From assembly GCA_003696765.1 (NCBI GenBank), contig RFFX01000053.1:1-43810 (forward strand): DNA of 43,810 nucleotides, in the 5' to 3' direction. A program made the position numbers and the translations under genes. The stretch's first letter is position 1; each line of letters begins with the position of its first letter. Origin of the DNA: Zetaproteobacteria bacterium (GTDB lineage: Bacteria; Pseudomonadota; Zetaproteobacteria; Mariprofundales; J009). The notes beneath the pieces are model-generated. The model had not been told where the DNA came from. It was given only the letters and a program-made list of their open reading frames with translations, and made no database searches. Positions 35,049 through 41,808 of the stretch are shown in pieces.

Positions 35049-36193
35049 TGCGATTCCGGATCGGGCTGATGTTGCTGGTCGTCGCCGCGTTGGCGTTGGC
35101 GCTCTTCCCCTCGGTCGCGGAGCGGATGATGACCATCGAGATGTTGGGCTGGCACCTGGAGATGCGCCAGGGGCTCTTCTTCGCGCTGGTTGTGCTGCTG
35201 GCGCTGGCCCTCTGGCTGCTGGTGCGGCTGGTGCGGCTGTTGGCCGCCGGACCGCGCCGGATGGTCGATGCCTGGCGTGCGGGGGGGCGCAGGCGCCGGG
35301 AGGTGCGGCTGATCGATGCCTTGACTTCGTGGGTCAACGGCGTGCCGGTCGAGGGGGGGCGGGTGCGCGATGCCGCAGCCGGCCTGGTGCCGCCGTGGCT
35401 GGCCGAGGCGCTGGCCGTGCTGGTCGATCCGGCGGCGGATCCCCGGGAGGATGAGCAGCCGTTGATCATCGCACTGCGCGGGCGGCAGATGGCGCAGCCG
35501 GAGGGGGAGGCGCGGCTGTCGCTGGCGGTGCGGCGTGCGGTGGTGGAGCGGTGGCTGGCCCGTTTCCCGCGTGCGTTGCCGGCGCGGCTGCAGGCGCTGC
35601 GGCTGGCCGAGGAGGCCGGCGACTGGTCGGCGGTGGTGGCGCTGATCGAGCAGGCCCCGCGCGGCGTGGAGCTGCCGGATGGGGCGCGGCGCAAAGGGCG
35701 GGCACTGTTGCGCCTGGCCGAACGGGAGGAGCGGCCGCCGCTGTCGCTGTTGCAGCAGGCGGTGCGGCTCGACGACAGCGACGAGGCGGTGCTCGCCCTG
35801 GCCGCCGCCCATCGTCAGGGCGATGACCTCAAGTCGGCGCGCGGCGTGCTGCTCGACGCGCTCGACCGGCGCGATTCCATGACCATCGCCCGGGCGCTGG
35901 CCGCGCAGGAGGCGGCGTTCGACAATCCGCTGCTGGTGCTCCACATGCTGGAGAAGCGTTGCCGCAAGCAGGCCAACGTGGCACAGCGCTGGCTGCTGGT
36001 CGAGCTGGCACGGCAGGCGGAGGATCGGGAGCGGATGCAGCACCATCTGCGCCAGCTCAAGCGGAGCGCGGAGGGGGCCCGGCTGGCTTGGGCGCTGGAG
36101 GCGGAGCAGCACATGGAGGCTGGGGAGTGGGAGTCGGCCGCCCGCTGCTACCGACAGGCCTGCGCCGATGCTGGCGTGGGGGAGCGCCCGTGA
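35048..36193 (+). CDS. hemY: HemY-like TPR membrane protein
   Basis: 381 aa from ATG 35048, overlapping the hemX stop. Two N-terminal membrane helices (IGLMLLVVAALALALFPSVA and LFFALVVLLALALWLLVRLV) surround the MTIEMLGWHLEMR segment characteristic of proteobacterial HemY. A TPR-like cytoplasmic region follows. This is not the protoporphyrinogen oxidase HemY of Gram-positives. It is thought to organise late heme enzymes. The stop overlaps the next start as GTGA. Confidence 0.85.
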   Translation: MRFRIGLMLLVVAALALALFPSVAERMMTIEMLGWHLEMRQGLFFALVVLLALALWLLVRLVRLLAAGPRRMVDAWRAGGRRRREVRLIDALTSWVNGVPVEGGRVRDAAAGLVPPWLAEALAVLVDPAADPREDEQPLIIALRGRQMAQPEGEARLSLAVRRAVVERWLARFPRALPARLQALRLAEEAGDWSAVVALIEQAPRGVELPDGARRKGRALLRLAEREERPPLSLLQQAVRLDDSDEAVLALAAAHRQGDDLKSARGVLLDALDRRDSMTIARALAAQEAAFDNPLLVLHMLEKRCRKQANVAQRWLLVELARQAEDRERMQHHLRQLKRSAEGARLAWALEAEQHMEAGEWESAARCYRQACADAGVGERP

Positions 36194-38694
36194 TCCGATT
36201 GCTGAAGTATGCGGCGCTGCTGGCGGCGCTGCTGATCGGTGCGCTGCTGGCCGCGCCGTTCGTCATTGATGTCAACGACTATCGCGATGAGATCGGCCGC
36301 CGGGTGGAGCAGGCCACCGGCCGCGCCTTCACCATCGGCTCGATCCGCGCCTCGCTCTTCCCGTGGATCGGGCTGGAGCTCAAGGATGTGCGCATGGCCA
36401 ACGCGGCCGGCTTCTCCCGGCCCGATTTCCTGCGCGCCGGCGAGTTGCAGATTCAGGTGGAGGTGATGCCGCTGCTCGATCGCGAGGTGGTGATCCGCTC
36501 GCTGCGGCTGGTCGCGCCGCAGATCTTTCTGGAGAGGAACGCCCGCGGCGAGGGCAACTGGCGGGATTTGACCGGCAGCGGCGGCGCGCCCGCACCGGCC
36601 GCCTCGACGCATGCCCCAGTGCGGGGGGCGCCGCAGGCCGGGAGGGGGGCGGCCGGTGCTCATGCCCATGGCGCGGGGCTGTTGCGCCGGCTGGCCGCCC
36701 GCGCCATCGTGATCGAACGGGGCCATCTCGCCTGGCGGGATGCCGAGGGGCGGGGGCTGGATGTCGGTGACCTGCAGCTGGAGATCCACGACCTGCAGCA
36801 GGAGCGGCCGGTGCCGTTTGCCTTGTCGGCCACCGTCGCCGGCAACACGGTGCAACTGGACGGGCGGCTGGGGCCGCTCGGCAGCCTGGAATCGCTCGAT
36901 CCGGCACGCATCCCGCTGCAACTGCATCTGCAGGCGCAGGCGGTGGCGCTGACCTCGTTCCGTTCCTTTACCGGCCCGCTGCCCGATGCGCTGGGGGGCG
37001 AGCCGGTGGCGGCGGTCGATCTCAAGCTGGAGCAGCGCCCGGACGGGATGCGGGTCTGTGCCGGCAGTCTGGGGCTCTCCAGCGGTGGCGCGCCGGCCCG
37101 GTTCGCCCGGATGAACGCCAGCTGGCAGGCGGAGATCAATTCCAGCTTTGATCTGCAACTGCGCTCGGCCTCGCTGTCGCTGGACGGGAAGCAGCTGATT
37201 CAGCTCAACGGCACGGTGACCGGGTTGACCGGTCATCCGCGCGCCCGGCTGCGGCTGAAGAGCGCTGCGCTCAGCCGGGAGTGGCTGGCCGGCTACCTGC
37301 CGGCGCTGAAGCAGCTCTATGCGGCCCATCCCGATCCGTGGCGCACGGTGCAGTTCGGTGCGCTGGTGCGCGGTGATGCCGACAAGGTGGCCTTCGAGGA
37401 TCTGCAGCTGCTGCTCAACGGCGAGGTGCTGCAGGGCGAGGGCTCGTGGCGCGGCGGCAAGGAGCCGGCGGTACATCTGCTGCTTGCCGGTCGCACGCTT
37501 CATCTCGATCCATGGCTGCCGCAGCCGAAGCCGTCGGAGCAGGGCGACGCAACGCCTGTGGCCCCTCCTGAGCCGGCTGGTGGCGCGTTGATCGGCGGCA
37601 AGGGTACGGCGAAGGCCCCGGCAAACAGCGCCGAGCCCGATCTGCGCGGCTTTGCCAACTGGCAGATCGATGCCCGGCTGACCATCGACACGCTCACCGT
37701 CCACAAGCTGGAGATGCAGCATCTTCAGTTGACCGCAAAGGGGCGGCGCGGGCGCTACCGGCTCGATCCGCTGCGCTTCAATCTGGCCGGCGGCAAGGTG
37801 GAGGAGCGGGCCTCGATCGATATCAAACGCTATCCGCTGGCCTGGACCGAGTCGCTCCACCTGCGCGGGGTGCGGGTGCTGCCGGTGCTTTTTGCGCTGG
37901 CCGACACCGATCTGCTCGACGGCACGGTGGAGATGGAGACCAGCCTGAACGGCCGCGGTGCAGTGGCCGAGCGGGCGGCTTCGCGGCTCAACGGCAAGGG
38001 GCGGCTGAAGATCCGCGACGGGCGGATCAAGGGGATCGACATCGCCGGCACGCTGCGCAACCTGACCACCTTCGGTCAGCAGCACGGGCCGAAGCAGACC
38101 GACTTCTCCACCCTCTCCGGCAGCTTCACCATCGCGAACGGCCTGCTGGACAACCGCGATCTCTTCATCGCCTCGCCGCTGTTCCGGCTGACCGGGCACG
38201 GCACGGTCGATCTGGCCGCGAAGCGGCTGGACTACCACGCCAAGCCCAAGCTGGTCGGCACGCTCACCGGCCAGGGAGATACGCTGCCGGTGCGCAAGGG
38301 GCTGGCCGTGCCGCTCCACATCACCGGCAGCTTCGACAAACCGCGCATCACGCCGGAGATCGATCCCATGACCCTGATCAACAGCGTCGGCGGGTTGCTC
38401 AAGGGCGGTGCCTCGGGTGTCGGCTCGGTGATCAAGGGCGCCGGGCAGGGCGCGGGCAAGCTGATCGAGGGGGTGACCGGCGGCATTGGTGCGGGCGTGG
38501 GCGGTGTACTGGGTGCGGTGCTCGGCGGTGGTCAGGGGCGGCAGCCGGAAGCCGGCACACGCCAGGGCGCGCGGATCGAGCCGAAGCCGAAGGCGGCCCC
38601 GGGGCCGGCGCGCATCGCACCGCGCATCCAGCCGAAGAAACCGCAGCCGGCCACGCTGCCGCCGGCGATCGGCGATCTGCTCCAGGGCTTCTGA
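36190..38694 (+). CDS. AsmA-family envelope protein
   Basis: 834 aa from GTG 36190, overlapping the hemY stop. N-terminal anchor (LLKYAALLAALLIGALLAAP) leads into the AsmA N-domain (VNDYRDEIGRRVEQATGRAF; GSIRASLFPWIGLELKDVRM). A long beta-rich middle has low-complexity inserts. The conserved AsmA C-domain contains LRNLTTFGQQ, TDFSTLSGSFTIANGLLDNR and GTVDLAAKRLDYHAK. The last 130 residues are Gly- and then Pro/Lys-rich. AsmA-like proteins form periplasm-spanning grooves implicated in phospholipid transport to the outer membrane. Confidence 0.88.
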   Translation: MIRLLKYAALLAALLIGALLAAPFVIDVNDYRDEIGRRVEQATGRAFTIGSIRASLFPWIGLELKDVRMANAAGFSRPDFLRAGELQIQVEVMPLLDREVVIRSLRLVAPQIFLERNARGEGNWRDLTGSGGAPAPAASTHAPVRGAPQAGRGAAGAHAHGAGLLRRLAARAIVIERGHLAWRDAEGRGLDVGDLQLEIHDLQQERPVPFALSATVAGNTVQLDGRLGPLGSLESLDPARIPLQLHLQAQAVALTSFRSFTGPLPDALGGEPVAAVDLKLEQRPDGMRVCAGSLGLSSGGAPARFARMNASWQAEINSSFDLQLRSASLSLDGKQLIQLNGTVTGLTGHPRARLRLKSAALSREWLAGYLPALKQLYAAHPDPWRTVQFGALVRGDADKVAFEDLQLLLNGEVLQGEGSWRGGKEPAVHLLLAGRTLHLDPWLPQPKPSEQGDATPVAPPEPAGGALIGGKGTAKAPANSAEPDLRGFANWQIDARLTIDTLTVHKLEMQHLQLTAKGRRGRYRLDPLRFNLAGGKVEERASIDIKRYPLAWTESLHLRGVRVLPVLFALADTDLLDGTVEMETSLNGRGAVAERAASRLNGKGRLKIRDGRIKGIDIAGTLRNLTTFGQQHGPKQTDFSTLSGSFTIANGLLDNRDLFIASPLFRLTGHGTVDLAAKRLDYHAKPKLVGTLTGQGDTLPVRKGLAVPLHITGSFDKPRITPEIDPMTLINSVGGLLKGGASGVGSVIKGAGQGAGKLIEGVTGGIGAGVGGVLGAVLGGGQGRQPEAGTRQGARIEPKPKAAPGPARIAPRIQPKKPQPATLPPAIGDLLQGF

Positions 38695-38712
38695 CCGGTC
38701 GGGAGGGTCGCC

Positions 38713-39342
38713 ATCCCCGTCTCCGGATATCGTCGTCTGCGTCTCCATCCCGAGCGTCCCGCCCTCCGACTGCTGGATCAGGCGGCGGCGGCGCTGCGCG
38801 GCGGTGCCTTCGCCGTGGTGGCGACCGACACCACCTATGCCATGGTCGCCGCGCCGGAGTCGCATGCCGCGCTGGAGGCGATCCGCCGTCTGCGCCGGCT
38901 GGAGCGTGGCCATCTCTGGTCGCTGATGTGCGCCGATCTGTCACAGGCCTCCCGCTATGTGCGGATGGACAACCCCGCCCATCGTCTGCTGCGCCGGCTG
39001 CTGCCCGGGCCCTACACCTTCATCCTGCCGGCCACCTCGATGGTGCCCCGGCGCCTGTTCGGCAAACGGCGGGCCATCGGGGTGCGGATTCCGCGGTTGC
39101 CGCTCTGCGCCGGGCTCCTGGAGCGGATGGATGGTCCGCTGCTGGCCACCACCATGCAGTTCCCCGACGAGGAGGGGCCGGCCTGTGACCCAGATCGGAT
39201 CGATGAGCGCATCTGCGGCCATGACGCCATCCTCCTCGATGCCGGCTGGGGTGGGAGCGAGACCACCACGGTGGTCGATCTCTGCGGGGATGCGCCGGAG
39301 CTGATTCGCGCCGGCTGCGGGGAGTGGCCGATTGCCCGCTGA
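38713..39342 (+). CDS. yciO: YciO-type member of the Sua5/YciO/YrdC family, apparent ATC start
   Basis: About 209 aa if it starts at ATC 38713. That codon lies 6 nt after GGGAGG (38701-38706) and gives a normal YciO length and N-terminus (RLRLHPERPALRLLDQAAAA). No ATG, GTG or TTG exists in frame between the asmA stop (same frame) and GTG 38815, which would delete the first strand and helix. Family motifs: ATDTTYAMV, MCADLSQASRYV, LLPGPYTFILPATSMVPRRL and TTTVVDLCGD. It is a paralogue of the threonylcarbamoyl-AMP synthase fold; YciO function is not settled. The start could also be explained by a sequence error. Confidence 0.8.
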   Translation: MPVSGYRRLRLHPERPALRLLDQAAAALRGGAFAVVATDTTYAMVAAPESHAALEAIRRLRRLERGHLWSLMCADLSQASRYVRMDNPAHRLLRRLLPGPYTFILPATSMVPRRLFGKRRAIGVRIPRLPLCAGLLERMDGPLLATTMQFPDEEGPACDPDRIDERICGHDAILLDAGWGGSETTTVVDLCGDAPELIRAGCGEWPIAR

Positions 39343-40315
39343 GCGGCCGCTGGTCGAGGTGGAGGGGCTGTCGCTGTCGGTGCAGATCGACGGTTGCCGG
39401 GTACCGGCGGTGAGCGATGTCTCCTTTCAACTTCACCCCGGTCGGGTGCTGGCGCTGGTCGGGGAGTCGGGCTGCGGCAAGTCGTTGACCGCGCAGGCGC
39501 TGCTGCGGCTGGGCGAATATCAGGGGGTGCGGCGCGAGGCGGGCGATATCCGGCTGGAGGGGCGCTCGATCTTCGATTTCGATGCCGGCGCGCTGCGCCG
39601 GATGCGCGGCGGCAAGCTGGCGATGATCTTTCAGGAGCCGATGACCGCGCTCAACCCGGTCTTCACCATCGAGAGCCAGATCTGCGATGTGATCCGCAAC
39701 CATCTGGCGCTGCCGCGCGCCGCCGCGCGGGCGCGGGCGGTGGAGCTGCTGCGCTCGGTGGAGCTGCCGGAGGCGGAGGCGCTGCTGGGCAAATACCCCG
39801 GCGAGCTCTCCGGCGGTATGCGTCAGCGGGTGCTGATCGCCATGGCGCTGGCCGCGGACGCCCCCTGCCTGATCGCCGATGAGCCGACCACCGCGCTCGA
39901 TGTGTCGGTGCAGAAGGCGATTCTGCAACTGTTGCGCGGGTTGCAGCGCAGCCGCAACCTGGCGCTGCTGCTGGTCACCCACGACTTCGGCGTGGTGGCC
40001 GAGCTGGCCGACGAGGTGGCGGTGATGTATGCCGGCGAGATCGTTGAGCAGGGCGGTGTGCGGGAGATCTTCGACCGGCCGGCCCATCCCTACACCCGGG
40101 CGCTGCTCGGCTGCCGGCCGGAGCGTGCCGCGCGCGATGCGCCGCTGCCGGTGATCGACGGCGTGGTGCCGCCTCCGGGCGCCTGGCCTGCGGGGTGCCG
40201 TTTCGCGCCGCGGTGCCCGCGGGCGGATGATCCCTGCCGGGCGGGGCCGGTGGCGCTGGAGGGGGGCGCGCATGTCGTGCGCTGCCTCCATCCGGGGGAG
40301 GATGCAGCGCCATGA
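39332..40315 (+). CDS. Oligopeptide/dipeptide ABC transporter ATPase, DppD-like
   Basis: 327 aa from TTG 39332, overlapping the yciO-type stop, with GGGGAG upstream. Walker A GESGCGKS, signature ELSGGMRQR and Walker B CLIADEPTTALD are intact. The C-terminus has the OppD/DppD Cys-rich extension (GCRFAPRCPRADDPC). It would energise import of peptides or nickel with a second ATPase, the next gene. No permease or substrate-binding gene lies in the window, so the transporter partners are elsewhere. Confidence 0.9.
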   Translation: MPAERPLVEVEGLSLSVQIDGCRVPAVSDVSFQLHPGRVLALVGESGCGKSLTAQALLRLGEYQGVRREAGDIRLEGRSIFDFDAGALRRMRGGKLAMIFQEPMTALNPVFTIESQICDVIRNHLALPRAAARARAVELLRSVELPEAEALLGKYPGELSGGMRQRVLIAMALAADAPCLIADEPTTALDVSVQKAILQLLRGLQRSRNLALLLVTHDFGVVAELADEVAVMYAGEIVEQGGVREIFDRPAHPYTRALLGCRPERAARDAPLPVIDGVVPPPGAWPAGCRFAPRCPRADDPCRAGPVALEGGAHVVRCLHPGEDAAP

Positions 40316-41166
40316 CGGCGATCGTCGAGGCCGAGGGGTTGCGCAAGTCGTTCGGCCGGTCGCGCTTCGGTCTGCGCGGCGATGCCGCTGGTGCTGCGCC
40401 GCCGGCGGTGGACGGCATCTCGCTTACCCTGCACGAGGGGGAGACGGTGGCGCTGGTGGGGGAGTCGGGCTGCGGCAAGTCGACCACCGCCCGCCTCATC
40501 CTGCGGCTGCTCACCCCCGATGCCGGCAGGATCTTCTGGCGCGGCGAGGAGGTTACCCGGCTCTCCGCGCGCCGCCTGCGACCGCTGCGGCGGCGGGTGC
40601 AGATGGTGTTCCAGGATCCCTTCGCCTCGCTCAATCCGCGCATGACCATCGAGGGGAGCGTGGCCGAGGGGCTGCGTGTACACCATCCCGGGCTGGGCCG
40701 GGCGCAGCGCCGCGCGCGGGTGGCGGAGATGCTGCAGGCGTGCGGCCTCGATGCGGATTGCATGGGGCGCTACCCCCATCAGTTCTCCGGCGGCCAGCGC
40801 CAGCGCATCGGCATCGCGCGCGCGCTGATCGTCCGCCCCGATGCGCTGGTGCTCGACGAGCCGGTCTCCGCACTCGATGTGTCGGTGCAGGCACAGATCC
40901 TCAACCTGTTGCGTGCGCTGCAGCGGCAGTACGGCCTGGCCTATCTCTTCATCTCGCACGATCTCGCCGTGGTGCGCCACATCGCCGACCGCATCCTGGT
41001 GATGCGCGCGGGGCGCATCGTCGAGGAGGGGGAGACGGATGCGCTCTTCGCCCGGCCGGCCCACCCCTACACCCGCACGCTGCTGGCCGCCATGCCGATC
41101 CTCCATCCCGATCAGCGTGAGACCGAACAGTCCACGGACGGACCTTTTGCGATCGCATCATCATGA
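40312..41166 (+). CDS. Oligopeptide/dipeptide ABC transporter ATPase, DppF-like, shortened C-terminus
   Basis: 284 aa from ATG 40312, overlapping the preceding stop. Walker A GESGCGKSTTARLI, signature FSGGQRQRIGIARA and Walker B LVLDEPVSALD are complete. After the ABC core it stops at PILHPDQRETEQSTDGPFAI, about 40 residues before family members usually end. The Cys-rich oligo-HPY segment present in its partner is missing. The last 13 residues are encoded by hairpin E and tail of a palindromic element, which suggests truncation by element insertion. The ATPase may still work. Confidence 0.85.
   Translation: MTAIVEAEGLRKSFGRSRFGLRGDAAGAAPPAVDGISLTLHEGETVALVGESGCGKSTTARLILRLLTPDAGRIFWRGEEVTRLSARRLRPLRRRVQMVFQDPFASLNPRMTIEGSVAEGLRVHHPGLGRAQRRARVAEMLQACGLDADCMGRYPHQFSGGQRQRIGIARALIVRPDALVLDEPVSALDVSVQAQILNLLRALQRQYGLAYLFISHDLAVVRHIADRILVMRAGRIVEEGETDALFARPAHPYTRTLLAAMPILHPDQRETEQSTDGPFAIASS
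41127..41162 (+). repeat. Modular intergenic element, copy 8, hairpin E only (dppF/rnfG)
   Basis: GTCC with GGAC (41130-41133 with 41140-41143) closes loop ACGGAC; the 3' arm continues CTTTTGC as in other copies, while the 5' A-run is degraded. A 12-nt tail leads to the rnfG-like ATG at 41163. The sequence is translated as the last residues of the DppF-like protein. Confidence 0.65.
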
Positions 41167-41738
41167 CCAAGGCTCAGTGGCGGATGGTCGGCGTGCTGAC
41201 GGCGGTGGTCGCCGTCGTCGGGTTGCTGTTGGCGATCGCCTATCAGTGGAGCCGTGCGCCGATCGCCCGGGCGCGCGAGGAGGCGCTCCACCGCATGCTG
41301 CTGCAGGTGTTGCCGCCCCACGACAACGCTCCGGCGCGGACGCTGCTGCAGATCGACGGCCGACGGCTCTACGTCGCCCGCAGTCACGGTCGGGTGGTGG
41401 GCTACGCCTGGTCGCTGATGGCCCCCGATGGCTACGGCGGGCCGATCGAGATCCTGCTCGGTGTGCGCCCCGACGGTGCGGTGGAGGCGATCCGGGTGGT
41501 CCGCCATCTGGAGACGCCGGGGTTGGGGGACGGCATCGTCCGCAACCGCGCCTGGCTGGACTCCTTCGTCGGCAGGCGGCTGGAGGGGACCCGTTGGGCG
41601 GTACGGAAGGATGGCGGGGATTTCGATCAGTTCACCGGCGCGACCATCTCGCCGCGTGCGGTGGTCGCCGCCGTCGCCCGTGGATTGCGCTGGTTTCGGG
41701 ATCATCGCGCGGCCGTCGGCCGGGCCGCCGCCCGCTGA
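41163..41738 (+). CDS. rnfG: RnfG-like electron-transport complex subunit
   Basis: 191 aa from ATG 41163, overlapping the dppF-like stop (ATGA). One N-terminal membrane helix (MVGVLTAVVAVVGLLLAIAY) precedes a periplasmic FMN-binding domain. The covalent flavin site is FTGATISPRAV with Thr about 161, and the preceding GYGGPIEILLGV, ETPGLGDGI and VVRHLETPG stretches are RnfG/NqrC-like. RnfG carries covalent FMN in the Na+- or H+-translocating Rnf complex. The other rnf genes are not in the window; the next gene is a helicase, so this copy stands alone here. Confidence 0.88.
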   Translation: MTKAQWRMVGVLTAVVAVVGLLLAIAYQWSRAPIARAREEALHRMLLQVLPPHDNAPARTLLQIDGRRLYVARSHGRVVGYAWSLMAPDGYGGPIEILLGVRPDGAVEAIRVVRHLETPGLGDGIVRNRAWLDSFVGRRLEGTRWAVRKDGGDFDQFTGATISPRAVVAAVARGLRWFRDHRAAVGRAAAR

Positions 41739-41808
41739 TGGTTGCCCCACAGCCGCCTCGGGATCGGTGGCGCGGGGTGGCTTCGGATCGCGGTTTGACG
41801 GCCCGATC
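41739..41808 (+). other. rnfG/helicase spacer
   Basis: 70 nt. I see no hairpin element or promoter. An in-frame GTG at 41767 offers an alternative helicase start. Confidence 0.4.
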
